Positions 1-9,166 of a stretch of 64,000 bases of DNA are shown here, one piece after another (within the stretch, counting starts at the first letter, position 1; each line of letters begins with the position of its first letter). Source of the DNA: JAHDFB01 sp965658745 (GTDB lineage Bacteria; Bacteroidota; Bacteroidia; Chitinophagales; Saprospiraceae); contig CBFHTK010000003.1 of the NCBI GenBank assembly GCA_965658745.1, positions 248,001-312,000 of the forward strand, in the 5' to 3' direction. Made by a program: the position numbers and the translations under genes. The notes under the pieces are model-generated. The model did not search any database and was not told the origin of the DNA. It saw only the letters and a program-made list of their open reading frames with translations.

Positions 1-1030
1 TCTCAGAATCCTTGATGTATTCTCGAGCAAACTCACGTTGAGCTACAAATCTTGGGTCAGGCTGACGCAATACAGCATGTCCATAACCCGGAATTACTTT
101 ACCTGCATCAAGTGTATCTTGTACGTACTTCTTAATCTGATCATCAGATGGAGTTCTTGTACCCAGCGTCTCAATCATTTCAAAAACCCATTTGATAACT
201 TCTTGATTTGCTAAACCATGCAATGGACCAGCTAGCGAATTCATACCTGCTGCAAAAGAATTATAAGCATCACTCAAGGTAGACCCAACCAAATGAACCG
301 TGTGTGCAGAAGCATTTCCTCCCTCATGATCTGCATGAATTGTCAGATACAACCTCATAAGTCTCTTGAAGTCAATTCCTTCAAAACCAAGCATGTGAGC
401 AAAGTTTCCACTCCAATCCTCTTCTGGATTAGGTGCTATAATATCACCATTATGATAAGTTCGTCGATAAATATGCGCTGCAATTTGTGGAAGTGATGCT
501 ATCAGATTCATCGAATCCTCGTAGGTCGCGTCCCAATAATCATACTTTGACATTCCTTTAGCATATTTAGCAGCAAAAATAGACTTGTTCTGAAGTGCCA
601 TGATCCCAATTGTGAATTGAGTCATCGGATGGGTATTAGCAGGTAGGCCGTTCAATGTATCTAATACGTGTTGAGGTACATCAGCTCTCTTTTTCCAATC
701 ATCTGATAACCATTGTACTTCCTCTTGAGTAGGAATTTCTCCAACCAACATCAACCAAAAAAGACCTTCTGGCATTGGTTCTTTCCCTCCTCTAAATCGA
801 GGAAGTTTTTCTTTTAACTCTGGAATAGAATATCCTCGAAATCGAATACCTTCTTGAGCATCGAGTTGAGATGTTTCCCATAACATGCTTTTAACACCGC
901 GCATGCCTCCTAGCATCTGCGCAATTGTTACTTCGTCAATTTTCTGTGCCCCTTTCTCTTTGCTTATTTTTCGCAATTCAAGTCTTAAGGCTTCTGCTTT
1001 TTCGTGAAACTTCTGTTTTAATATGTCCAT
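1..1030 (-). CDS. gltA: Citrate synthase, mitochondrial-like type I (partial, 3' end outside window)
   Basis: Condenses oxaloacetate and acetyl-CoA to citrate, the entry step of the TCA cycle, in the cytoplasm. Reading the minus strand from the ATG at 1030 gives 343 uninterrupted codons that run off the left edge. The protein carries GIRFRGYSIPE, PEGLFWLMLVGEIPT, THPMTQF, IHADHEGGNASAHT, SFAAGMNSLAGPLHGLANQE and VIPGYGHAVLR followed by DPRF. These include the active-site histidine regions and match the animal/mitochondrial subfamily rather than the shorter Gram-negative GltA type. The last part, including the catalytic Asp region, is outside the window. Family assignment is firm; the gene symbol is by function. 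Confidence 0.95.
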   Translation of the reverse strand, partial: MDILKQKFHEKAEALRLELRKISKEKGAQKIDEVTIAQMLGGMRGVKSMLWETSQLDAQEGIRFRGYSIPELKEKLPRFRGGKEPMPEGLFWLMLVGEIPTQEEVQWLSDDWKKRADVPQHVLDTLNGLPANTHPMTQFTIGIMALQNKSIFAAKYAKGMSKYDYWDATYEDSMNLIASLPQIAAHIYRRTYHNGDIIAPNPEEDWSGNFAHMLGFEGIDFKRLMRLYLTIHADHEGGNASAHTVHLVGSTLSDAYNSFAAGMNSLAGPLHGLANQEVIKWVFEMIETLGTRTPSDDQIKKYVQDTLDAGKVIPGYGHAVLRQPDPRFVAQREFAREYIKDSE

Positions 1031-1096
1031 TTGGAAAGATAAAAGTGCTTTATGTTCGCTGGGATCGAACGGTTATAAAATTATTTAAGATTTAGA

Positions 1097-1507
1097 CTAA
1101 TAGATACCATATTCTGCATCAATGATGTCTGCTTTGCTTGCATTCTTCTTGCGCAGTTTAGCTATCTTTTCAGATCTTTCTATTCTTACTTTTTGAGTGT
1201 AAGCTCGATAGCTATCTTGTTGTTCAGCATTCATCAATAACCTAATTGAATTTTCTGAACCTTTATATATCGCCCTTCTTTTACTACGAAAGACTAGTTC
1301 ATCTGTTTTTTCTAGATCTGCTATTATTTTCAAATCAGCAACTCGCTTAGCATAAATAGCATCCAATTTTTCGATTTGACTAGCATCCATCGTTGTTATT
1401 GCGATAAGTTTCTTACGCTCTTTTTTGAAATCGCTAACCTCTTGCGCATGGGCAGTTTGGAAGCTAAAAATAAGTAGCATAAGGGCTAATAAATTATGGA
1501 ACTTCAT
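1097..1507 (-). CDS. Small secreted hypothetical protein (Spy/CpxP-like character)
   Basis: A 136-residue protein starting at the ATG at 1507. A longer reading from 1558 is possible but would put 17 residues in front of an obvious signal peptide (MKFHNLLALMLLIFS, cleavage after AHAQ). The mature part is highly charged and helical, with a central LMNAEQQDSYRAY segment resembling the LTPEQ-like motif of Spy/CpxP periplasmic proteins. That resemblance is weak and the function is unknown. It sits just upstream of the citrate synthase gene on the same strand, 66 bases away. Confidence 0.6.
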   Translation of the reverse strand: MKFHNLLALMLLIFSFQTAHAQEVSDFKKERKKLIAITTMDASQIEKLDAIYAKRVADLKIIADLEKTDELVFRSKRRAIYKGSENSIRLLMNAEQQDSYRAYTQKVRIERSEKIAKLRKKNASKADIIDAEYGIY

Positions 1508-1658
1508 TATGTAAAATTTAAATAAAAGCTTAATAAGATTATTCGCGGAAAAATACAATAATTCTTGCTTTCTATTATAAGAATAACTCCAAGAAAGAAA
1601 AGTTTTGTCCTCTTGACAAAATTATCAAGGTTTGGCTGAGCAAGCATATTTTGTTGAC

Positions 1659-1666
1659 TATTTTTG
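1659..1666 (+). promoter_or_regulatory. Candidate -7 promoter element TATTTTTG
   Basis: Exact match to the Bacteroidota -7 consensus TAnnTTTG. A TTTG lies upstream at 1631-1634, with 24 bases between, slightly longer than usual. It lies inside the longest reading of the next gene, so it favours the internal ATG at 1686 as the real start. Confidence 0.5.
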
Positions 1667-1685
1667 CGAACGTAGAAATAAGCCT

Positions 1686-2264
1686 ATGATTATAATTAAC
1701 AATGTTATGGTGGAGGATGGTGTTACATCCGAAAAGTTTTCTTGTGACCTAAAAGCTTGCAAGGGAGCTTGCTGTTGGGAGGGTGATTATGGAGCGCCAC
1801 TTGAGGCAGAAGAAATCAATGTGCTTGAATCAATAAACGAGCAACTGGCGCCATACTTAGACAAGCGAAGTAACGACCTTCTTAACAAGGAGGGTGGAAT
1901 TAAATATTTTGATGAGCCCAAAATGTTTGGTACCAATTTACATCCAGATGGAGCCTGTGTTTACCTAAGCAAAAAAGGTGATATTTCCATGTGCGGAATT
2001 GAACAGGCATGGAAGGACGGCGTAAGCTCATTGCGAAAACCGGTTTCTTGTCACTTGTACCCTGTCAGGATAGATCAAGACTTTTCAAATGGTTTTGAAA
2101 AAATGAGCTACGATGTTTGGGATATTTGCAGTGCTGCATGTAGTAAAGGAAAATCTGAAAATATTAAAGTGTATGAATTTGCCAAAGAAGCGATAATTCG
2201 TAAATACGGAAAAGATTTCTACGAACAACTTGATGCAGCAGTTAAGCACAGTGAAAATCATTAA
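1686..2264 (+). CDS. DUF3109 family cysteine-rich protein
   Basis: A 192-residue cytoplasmic protein of the DUF3109 family, widespread in Bacteroidota and of unknown function. It shows the family signature near the N-terminus, FSCDLKACKGACCWEGDYG, followed by further conserved cysteines (GACVY, MCGIE, SCHLYPVRI, CSAACSKGK). This pattern suggests a bound metal or Fe-S cluster, as in the related YkgJ zinc/iron-chelating proteins. The start at 1686 (MIIINNVMVEDG) is chosen over an upstream start at 1632 because family members begin this way and a -7 promoter element lies at 1659-1666. The next gene begins 2 bases after its stop, so the two are probably co-transcribed. Confidence 0.85.
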   Translation: MIIINNVMVEDGVTSEKFSCDLKACKGACCWEGDYGAPLEAEEINVLESINEQLAPYLDKRSNDLLNKEGGIKYFDEPKMFGTNLHPDGACVYLSKKGDISMCGIEQAWKDGVSSLRKPVSCHLYPVRIDQDFSNGFEKMSYDVWDICSAACSKGKSENIKVYEFAKEAIIRKYGKDFYEQLDAAVKHSENH

Positions 2265-2266
2265 GA

Positions 2267-3178
2267 TTGAATAAGACCACTTATGCTCATCTTGCACTGA
2301 TACTTGTTGCAATTATATACGGGGCCAACTATTCTATTGCTAAAATCGCGATGGATGAGCCCTCGATTAGTCCCATGGCGATGATCTTTATGCGTTTAGG
2401 GACAGGTGTCATTGCATTTGCTACGATCTACTTCTTTTGGATTAGAGAGAATATCGATCGAAAAGACTTGCCAATATTTGCTTTTTGCGGATTAACTGGC
2501 GCTGCACTAAATATGAGCTTTTTTTTCATCGGGTTAAATTTTACGAATCCAATCAATGCTTCTTTAGTTATGACCTCTTCTCCGGTTATGGTCATAATCT
2601 TTTCATACTTCATCATAAAAGAGAAAATTACAGCGGTAAACGGGATAGGAATATTCATGGCGCTAATAGGAGCAGCAATATTGATTTATCGGCCGACATC
2701 TACTGAACAAGCCGGCTCCATGTTGGGAGATTTATTCATTTTCATGAACGCAACAAGTTATGCCTTGTACTTGGTTCTTGTAAAGCGATTAATTGCAAAA
2801 TACCATCCATTTACGATCCTGCTGATGGTCTTCAGTTTTGGATTTTTATTCGTTTTACCCTTTTCCATAAAACCTTTCCTTTTTATTGAGTGGGAAGGTC
2901 TCCATTGGACTGTCATGGGATCGATCGTTTTCGTACTAATAGGGACTACTATTTTGGCCTATTTATTCAATGCTTTTGCACTTGTCCATGTGAGATCTTC
3001 AACCGCCGGAAGTTACATTTATGCGCAGCCTGTTGTCGCAAGTTTCTTCGCTATTTTGATGCAAAAAGACAGTTTACAACCAAAAATGATCTTCTGTTCA
3101 GCCCTTATTTTTATTGGATTGTACCTCGTCAGCAAGAAAAAAAGGCCAAATTCAAAAAGTTTTCTACATTCAACTTAA
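2267..3178 (+). CDS. EamA/DMT-family transporter
   Basis: A 303-residue inner-membrane protein with about ten hydrophobic segments in two EamA repeats, the drug/metabolite transporter fold (RhaT/YdcZ-like exporters of amino acids, nucleotides or metabolites). Repeat 1 opens with IYGANYSIAK and repeat 2 with ATSYALYLVLVKR. It ends with a basic tail (SKKKRP). The start is a TTG two bases after the stop of the DUF3109 gene. The next in-frame ATG would remove the first membrane helix, so TTG is preferred. The substrate cannot be told from sequence. Confidence 0.85.
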   Translation: MNKTTYAHLALILVAIIYGANYSIAKIAMDEPSISPMAMIFMRLGTGVIAFATIYFFWIRENIDRKDLPIFAFCGLTGAALNMSFFFIGLNFTNPINASLVMTSSPVMVIIFSYFIIKEKITAVNGIGIFMALIGAAILIYRPTSTEQAGSMLGDLFIFMNATSYALYLVLVKRLIAKYHPFTILLMVFSFGFLFVLPFSIKPFLFIEWEGLHWTVMGSIVFVLIGTTILAYLFNAFALVHVRSSTAGSYIYAQPVVASFFAILMQKDSLQPKMIFCSALIFIGLYLVSKKKRPNSKSFLHST

Positions 3179-3364
3179 ACATTTGTATTATGTGTATCGA
3201 TGTGGAAAATAGCTGATTACCATTTAAGAAAATTCTAATAAAGAACTTACTCTTTTTTAAAGAGTTAATTATCAGTTATTTATATAGATTATGAGAATAT
3301 TTAATACCATTTCGAGTGTGGAAAAATATATATTTTAAAACTCGTGATGACTTGTTTATTATTC

Positions 3365-3372
3365 TATATTTG
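3365..3372 (+). promoter_or_regulatory. Candidate -7 promoter element TATATTTG
   Basis: Exact TAnnTTTG match 35 bases before the TPR gene start. No good TTG at the -33 position is seen. Confidence 0.45.
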
Positions 3373-3407
3373 TCCAACAATAATTGTGATCCCTCACAAA
3401 GGTAAAC

Positions 3408-4817
3408 ATGGAACATAGGACGAAACGAAACCACTCGTTGATGAATCTAGTAACAGATTTTGAGACGATGATAGAAAAGAATGCAATGACCTATATGGAT
3501 GAAAAATCGTTTTTTCAGATCATAGGGTTTTACGAGAAACAGTACTTGATTGATAAGGCTTTGGAAGTTGTTGATTTTGCAATCGAACAGTTTTCCTACC
3601 GCTCGGAATTTTTGATTCATAAAGCAAAACTATTAATCGTACTAAACAAATATAAGGAAGCAATGTACGCCCTTGATGCGGCAGAGAATATTGCACCTTT
3701 TGAGAATGAGATAGCTCTCTACAGAGCTAGAGCCCTCAGTGGCCTTGGTGATACGACAAAAGCTTTTGAAATGTTGGAAGCAATGAAGCCGTATGTAAGC
3801 AAGTCTGACCTATCTGACATTCTGGTAGCAGAATCATATATCTACGAAGTACAAAAGTCATTTGAGCAAATGTTCATGGTTCTCAAAGAAGCTCTTGAAC
3901 TTGAGCCAGAACACTCTGAATGTTTAGAAAGGATATTGCTAAGTGTTGAACTTAGCAGAAATTATGAGGAAAGCATTGTTATCCATCAGGCACTTGTTAA
4001 CAAGAAGCCCTATAACGCTGCTGCTTGGTACAATCTAGGACATTCATTTGCAAGCTTAGGAGAATATGAAAAGGCTATTGATGCCATAGAATATGCCTTC
4101 ATAATTGACAAGGATATGGAAGTTGCATATCTAGATTGTGCAGATCTGTGCTGTCAGATAAAGAATTATGATAAAGCACTTTCAATCTACGAAGAGGCCA
4201 ATGCATTCTTTGGTCCAGAAAGTGAGCTTCTTGTTTATATCGCAGAATGTCAAATTCACCTAAATAATTTCCTCTCCGCTAAAGCAAGTCTTCTCACAGC
4301 GTTGAGCTTAGATCCTTACAACGACGAAATATACTTCTACTTAGGAGAATGTTACGTAAAGGAAAAGAACTGGCATTCCGCTATTAATGCTTACATAAAA
4401 GCTATTTCAATAGAAGATTATCGAGAAGAGTATCATGGTAGTATAGCTATGACATATATTCAACTCGGACGATATGATAAAGCTGCTGAGCATTTGGCCA
4501 TGGCCACAGAAATTGCTCCTGAAGATCCAAAGTTTTGGTTTCAGCACGCGTGCTTGTTGATCAAGTCAAAAAACTACCATGGTGCTTTAGATTTACTTGA
4601 TGAAGCGGAAGAAGAATCATGGGATGCAACTTTGCAATATGCTAGAGCAGCTTGTCTCAACTTTTTAGGCAAGAAAAAACAAGCTTTGCTAATACTCGAT
4701 GAAGTCTTGTTAGATAGTTTCGAAATGCATAATGCACTTTTTGAAATTGATCCTCAATTAAAATTTGATAAAGAAATACTATCCATCATTAACTATTATG
4801 AAGGAGAAGTAGGTTAA
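3408..4817 (+). CDS. Tetratricopeptide repeat protein
   Basis: A 469-residue soluble protein without signal peptide or membrane segment. At least nine TPR-like helix pairs can be picked out, the clearest being AAWYNLGHSFASLGEYEKAI, DEIYFYLGECYVKEKNWHSA and SIAMTYIQLGRYDKAAEHLA. Such repeats form a superhelical protein-binding scaffold. Long TPR proteins of this size are common single genes in Bacteroidota. No catalytic domain is seen and the partner is unknown. It has its own promoter-like element upstream and a terminator downstream, so it is probably monocistronic. Confidence 0.85.
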   Translation: MEHRTKRNHSLMNLVTDFETMIEKNAMTYMDEKSFFQIIGFYEKQYLIDKALEVVDFAIEQFSYRSEFLIHKAKLLIVLNKYKEAMYALDAAENIAPFENEIALYRARALSGLGDTTKAFEMLEAMKPYVSKSDLSDILVAESYIYEVQKSFEQMFMVLKEALELEPEHSECLERILLSVELSRNYEESIVIHQALVNKKPYNAAAWYNLGHSFASLGEYEKAIDAIEYAFIIDKDMEVAYLDCADLCCQIKNYDKALSIYEEANAFFGPESELLVYIAECQIHLNNFLSAKASLLTALSLDPYNDEIYFYLGECYVKEKNWHSAINAYIKAISIEDYREEYHGSIAMTYIQLGRYDKAAEHLAMATEIAPEDPKFWFQHACLLIKSKNYHGALDLLDEAEEESWDATLQYARAACLNFLGKKKQALLILDEVLLDSFEMHNALFEIDPQLKFDKEILSIINYYEGEVG

Positions 4818-4848
4818 CAGAGCATTACTCAATCTGATTACCAATCTG

Positions 4849-4880
4849 AGGCCGTGATATTATTTATTATGGCCTTTTTT
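4849..4880 (+). terminator. Rho-independent terminator after the TPR gene
   Basis: AGGCC at 4849-4853 pairs with GGCCT at 4871-4875 and is followed by a run of T. Confidence 0.7.
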
Positions 4881-4923
4881 CTTTTCTCTTCCTTGATTAA
4901 ATATGTCTTCATTTGCTTTAATC

Positions 4924-4931
4924 TATTTTTG
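4924..4931 (+). promoter_or_regulatory. Candidate -7 promoter element TATTTTTG
   Basis: Exact TAnnTTTG match 29 bases before the flippase start, after the terminator of the preceding gene. It would drive the three-gene polysaccharide module. Confidence 0.5.
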
Positions 4932-4959
4932 CACAAGCTAATAGACTATGTAGTGTTCT

Positions 4960-6414
4960 ATGAAGAGAGAATTTTTTATTAATATCGTCTTTCTACTGAT
5001 TGCAAATTTGCTAATCAAGCCTTTCTATCTCCTCTGGATAGAAGTAGAAGTGAATAACATTGTTGGCCCCAATATCTACGGTACTTACGCGGGTGTACTT
5101 AGTTTTTGCTTCATTTTTCAGATAATCGCCGATCCCGGTCTATTATATTATAATACAACGAACATTGCCACCGATCATAACCGGCTTGCTAGCCAATTTC
5201 GAGATATGTTCGGCTTGAAAATATTCCTTGGTTTTCTATTTGGTTTAGCTGTACTTATCTTGGCATTCGCTGTGGGTTATGGACCAAAAATGTGGGAAAT
5301 CCTACCTTGGGTTGCATTGAATATCTTTCTGATTAGTTTAATACTGTTTCTTAGAAGCAACGTCTCTGCTATCGGTAAATATCGATGGGACAGTCTCTTT
5401 TCAATACTAGATAAATCTCTGATGATTCTCATCCTAGTCTATATGATCTACTTCGCTGCCGATCGATCTTCTTTTGGCATTATGGACTTTATTTATGGTC
5501 AGACTATTGCCTACTCGATTTCTGCAACTGTCGTCTTACTCTTTCTCCTTCTCCAAAAAGTTAATATTCTTCCACGATTCGATTTCAAAATATTCAAGAA
5601 AATCCTGATTGAAAGCCTACCATTTGCTTCTATTATATTTTTAATGACAATCTACACCAGGATTGATAGCTTTATGCTTGAAAGACTGCTATCGGACGAT
5701 GCTTATCAAGCAGGTATTTACGCTTCCGCCTTTCGAATCTTTGACGCAGGAAATAGCTTCGCCTACCTTTTTGCAGTTCTATTGCTGCCTATCTTTTCCA
5801 ATATGGTTTCAAAAGGTCAACAAGTACAAGATCTAGTAGAAGCATCAAGTAAATTTCTAGGATCTGGCATTATCGTAGTAAGTATTGTCTTTATGTTCTA
5901 CGCTCTAGATATTATGTCTTTCTTTTATCCCACCGACGCTACTACAGAATACTCTCAGGCATTCATCTTCTTAATGGTCGCTCTAGTTCCAATGGCACTT
6001 GCTTACATTTCTGGTTCATTTTTAACAGCCATTAATCAATTGAAATTGCTGAACAAGATTGCTGTTTGGGGTGTAGTAGTAAATATTGTCCTAAACCTCA
6101 TACTAATTCAGACTCATGGAGCTACAGGTGCAGCGATAGCAACAGCGGCAACCCAACTTACAATGACACTTATACAATGGACTTTCGTTTATCGAAAACT
6201 TGATAAAAAACCTTCTTCATCGCTCATCTTTCGCTTTCTAATTCTGATCATTTTCACTTGTGTAGGGTCCTTTCTACTAGCTTCTCTTAGTTTTCTTCCG
6301 CTATTGATAAATATTATACTAAGTATAATGATTGGTTTGATTATTGCGTTTACACTAGGTACCTTCCAACTTGATGTACTCAAAGTACTATTAAAGCACA
6401 AACGATCTACGTAA
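4960..6414 (+). CDS. Polysaccharide/lipid-linked oligosaccharide flippase (Wzx-like)
   Basis: A 484-residue integral membrane protein with about 12-14 hydrophobic segments. It belongs to the oligosaccharide flippase (MOP/PST) superfamily, which flips lipid-linked sugar units across the inner membrane. Features include the N-terminal NLLIKPFYLLWIEVEV helix, IYGTYAGVLSFCFIFQIIAD, a mid-protein TRIDSFMLERL segment typical of the second half, and ATGAAIATAATQL near the C-terminus. It is first in a module with a Wzz-like and a Wzy/WaaL-like gene, which supports a role in surface polysaccharide export. No glycosyltransferases are adjacent, so the sugar unit is unknown. Confidence 0.85.
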   Translation: MKREFFINIVFLLIANLLIKPFYLLWIEVEVNNIVGPNIYGTYAGVLSFCFIFQIIADPGLLYYNTTNIATDHNRLASQFRDMFGLKIFLGFLFGLAVLILAFAVGYGPKMWEILPWVALNIFLISLILFLRSNVSAIGKYRWDSLFSILDKSLMILILVYMIYFAADRSSFGIMDFIYGQTIAYSISATVVLLFLLLQKVNILPRFDFKIFKKILIESLPFASIIFLMTIYTRIDSFMLERLLSDDAYQAGIYASAFRIFDAGNSFAYLFAVLLLPIFSNMVSKGQQVQDLVEASSKFLGSGIIVVSIVFMFYALDIMSFFYPTDATTEYSQAFIFLMVALVPMALAYISGSFLTAINQLKLLNKIAVWGVVVNIVLNLILIQTHGATGAAIATAATQLTMTLIQWTFVYRKLDKKPSSSLIFRFLILIIFTCVGSFLLASLSFLPLLINIILSIMIGLIIAFTLGTFQLDVLKVLLKHKRST

Positions 6415-6479
6415 TTTTTGATTTCTTTGCGCAGATTTTTAAGTGTCGACGGTACGGCATCCAAAACAAACTTAACTTA

Positions 6480-7580
6480 ATGGAATCTTACGAAAATTTG
6501 GCGGGAATCGTCAACGCATTGTACCAAAGAAAAAAAGCTATTATCGGCATTACATTTCTTACAATGGTCCTAGCAGCCGGCTTATCATTGCTTCTTCCCA
6601 ACTACTACGCAGCTGAAACTATTTTTTACGCAGCTAGTCCTGATTTAGCAAAACCGTCTCCTATCGGTGTTAACGAGAAGAAGATGGACTACTATGGTGA
6701 AAGCGAAGATATGGACCGTCTCTTTTCACTTGCTTTGTCAAGCGAATTGAGAGGTAAACTCATTCAACAATTCAATTTGTATGACCATTTCAAAATCGAT
6801 AAAGACAGCAAAAACGCTGAATTCAGAATCGGAAAGAAGATTGATCAAGCATTTACCTTGGAAAAAACAAAGTATGATGCTTTTAGATTATCTATAGAGG
6901 ACAAGAATCCGATTCTCAGTCGCGACATGACAAATTTTGCACGCGATTTTATCAATACTAAAGCGCAAAGCTTAATCAAGGACACACAGAAAAAACTGTT
7001 GCTTACTTTTGAGCAAAATATCAGCCAAAAAAAGAAAGATATTGGTGTACTGAATATAGAATTAGACTCCCTTCGAAACAAGTACGAAATCTACGACACT
7101 AAGTCGCAAGGTCAAGTAATCGCAGAACAACTTTCTAAATCACAGTCAAAATTACAGAACCTAGCTTCACGGCTAGATTCGTATAAAAGTATGGGAATTT
7201 ATCGCGATAGTACGAGGATTCTAGGAATTCAAAAGAAAGCCCTAAATAGTCAAATATCACTTCTTAAAAGACAAGCTAAGAACTATAATGCTGGTCTTGC
7301 CAGCGTTGTCTCATTGGAAAACCAACAAAACGAAGCCAGCGACCAGTTGGGAATTGATATTGAAAGATATAAGCTCTTAAAATCAACGTTTGAAACTAGC
7401 TTTGACGCAGTTCATGTGGTTGAATTTGCCAACAAACCACTTCGTAAGTCTAGACCTAAACGTTCGATTCTAGTACTTGCTGCTGGCCTAGCTGCATTTC
7501 TAATTACGTCTCTAGCAGCAATAGCAGCAGTTTACAGTAAGAAGGTTAATTGGAAAGAGGTTCTTCGCAGTGATAAATGA
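6480..7580 (+). CDS. Wzz-like polysaccharide chain-length/co-polymerase protein
   Basis: A 366-residue inner-membrane protein with one membrane helix near the N-terminus (IIGITFLTMVLAAGLSLLL, about residues 20-38) and one near the C-terminus (SILVLAAGLAAFLITSLAAI, about 330-349). The segment between them is a long periplasmic, partly coiled-coil stretch (about 175-300). This is the layout of Wzz/polysaccharide co-polymerases that set chain length. There is no cytoplasmic BY-kinase domain, as in Wzz rather than Wzc. It sits between flippase and ligase genes and overlaps the ligase gene by 11 bases, so the two are translationally coupled. Confidence 0.8.
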   Translation: MESYENLAGIVNALYQRKKAIIGITFLTMVLAAGLSLLLPNYYAAETIFYAASPDLAKPSPIGVNEKKMDYYGESEDMDRLFSLALSSELRGKLIQQFNLYDHFKIDKDSKNAEFRIGKKIDQAFTLEKTKYDAFRLSIEDKNPILSRDMTNFARDFINTKAQSLIKDTQKKLLLTFEQNISQKKKDIGVLNIELDSLRNKYEIYDTKSQGQVIAEQLSKSQSKLQNLASRLDSYKSMGIYRDSTRILGIQKKALNSQISLLKRQAKNYNAGLASVVSLENQQNEASDQLGIDIERYKLLKSTFETSFDAVHVVEFANKPLRKSRPKRSILVLAAGLAAFLITSLAAIAAVYSKKVNWKEVLRSDK

Positions 7581-9015
7581 TACTTGGACATATCGTAAGC
7601 AGAATGATGTCCTTTTTTGGGGATTCTCCATAATTACAATCATTTCAATTCTAGCAGCGGTTTCAATGTATTCCATTTTGCCAATTGCTGTCCCTTTGGG
7701 TCTGATTGGTCTTTATTTTGCGATTGTCGATGTCAAATTTGTATTCTATGCCTTGATTGCAATGCTTGCTTTCAGCACTGAGATAGAACTACCAAATGGA
7801 ATAGGGACTGAATTGCCAGGAGAACCACTTATGCTCCTGGTGACTGGGCTTTATGGAATATTTATTTTCAGTAAACCGCAGAAAGCCTTTATCCCGCTTA
7901 GTTATCCAATTACACAACTTCTTCTACTCCACCTTGCTTGGATTGCTATTACCATTGTTACTTCTGAAAACCCTATTGTTTCTACGAAATTTCTACTAGC
8001 CAAGATTTGGTATGTGGTACCATTTTACTTCACCCCTTTCCTTTTACTGAAAGAAAAAGTGTATGTCAAAAAACTGATCTATATTCTCATGACTTCGGTT
8101 CTAGTTGCCTCTTTCTATGTTATGGCAATGCACCTTGGTACTGGACTAAGTTTTGAGGGAATTAACAAAGCAGTTCAGCCATTCTTTAGAAATCATGTTG
8201 ACTACGCTTGTCTTCTCGTAATTACACTACCATATATTTTCATTGTTTATTGGCAAAGCAAAAAGACTGAACTAGCACTAATACTACTTCCGATCGTTTT
8301 CTATGTGCTAATTGCTATCTATTTCACATACACTAGAGCTGCCATGGGCTCTGTTGTAATAGGCGCCGGTGCATACTTCGCATTGAAGTACAAACTAACA
8401 AAGTTGAGTTTTGCTGGAGCAATAGTTGGTGCTCTTCTAGTTCTAGGTTTTATGGTTCAACAAAATCGTTTTATGGACTATGCTCCTAATTTTGAAAAAA
8501 CAATCACGCATAAAGACTTTGATAATCTTCTCGAGGCTACAGCAAAAGGAGAGGATATATCAACTATGGAGCGTGTATACCGCTGGGTTGCCGGTGTTCA
8601 AATGATCGTTGAAAGACCAATTGTCGGTTACGGAGCCAATAACTTCTACCCCTATTATAAAAAGAAAACCTTGGCCAGCTTTGAAACCTACGTAAGTGAT
8701 AACCCTGAAAAATCGGGAATTCACTCTTACTATTTAATGACAGCTGTTGAGCAAGGAATACCTGGCTTAATCATTTTCCTGACCTTACTCTACACATTAC
8801 TAATTACTGCGGAAAGAACTTATCACAGACTTAAAGATTCATTTTATCAGCTTTTAGTGGCAGCGGCTTATGTCAGTATTGTAATAATACTTTCACTATT
8901 GGTGGTTAATGATCTATTGGAGGCTGACAAAGTCGGTCCTTTCTTCTTCCTCGCTGCAGCTTTTATCGTACTTGCAAACAGACAATTAAAAGCAGAAAGC
9001 AAAGAATCAGATTAA
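7570..9015 (+). CDS. O-antigen ligase / polymerase family membrane protein (Wzy_C)
   Basis: A 481-residue protein with about 12 membrane helices. It carries the Wzy_C hallmarks: FTYTRAAMGSVVIGAGAYF, a large periplasmic loop with VGYGANNFYPYYK, and HSYYLMTAVEQGIPGLIIFL after it. Members either polymerise repeat units (Wzy) or ligate polymer to lipid A core or protein (WaaL, PglL-like), and sequence alone does not decide which. The GTG start at 7570 overlaps the Wzz-like gene. The gene ends the polysaccharide module and is followed by a dispersed repeat, then the convergent aroQ. Confidence 0.85.
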   Translation: MINDTWTYRKQNDVLFWGFSIITIISILAAVSMYSILPIAVPLGLIGLYFAIVDVKFVFYALIAMLAFSTEIELPNGIGTELPGEPLMLLVTGLYGIFIFSKPQKAFIPLSYPITQLLLLHLAWIAITIVTSENPIVSTKFLLAKIWYVVPFYFTPFLLLKEKVYVKKLIYILMTSVLVASFYVMAMHLGTGLSFEGINKAVQPFFRNHVDYACLLVITLPYIFIVYWQSKKTELALILLPIVFYVLIAIYFTYTRAAMGSVVIGAGAYFALKYKLTKLSFAGAIVGALLVLGFMVQQNRFMDYAPNFEKTITHKDFDNLLEATAKGEDISTMERVYRWVAGVQMIVERPIVGYGANNFYPYYKKKTLASFETYVSDNPEKSGIHSYYLMTAVEQGIPGLIIFLTLLYTLLITAERTYHRLKDSFYQLLVAAAYVSIVIILSLLVVNDLLEADKVGPFFFLAAAFIVLANRQLKAESKESD

Positions 9016-9025
9016 TAATAAGTCT

Positions 9026-9163
9026 TTGGGCGATGGACTGCGTCCACTGGCTATTCGTGGTTTCCCTAGGTCATCCTTCGTAAATGCTACATAAAATGTA
9101 GAATTTACTTCAGGATCAGCCCTTCACGCTGTTCTGGACTGACCACTACTATCCATATCGCAG
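9026..9163 (+). repeat. Dispersed intergenic repeat, copy A
   Basis: Non-coding stretch between two convergent genes. It resembles the reverse complement of 61784-61908 and the region 47452-47560. Shared blocks in the same order are GGCTAT..., a TTTCCCTAGGTCATCC core at 9061-9076, TTCAGGATCA at 9108-9117, and a TGACCACTACTATCC end at 9139-9153. Confidence 0.6.
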
Positions 9164-9166
9164 GTA

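Noticed and set aside
2485..2706. Frames inside the EamA gene
   Set aside because: Shadow frames on both strands of a clear membrane-transporter gene.
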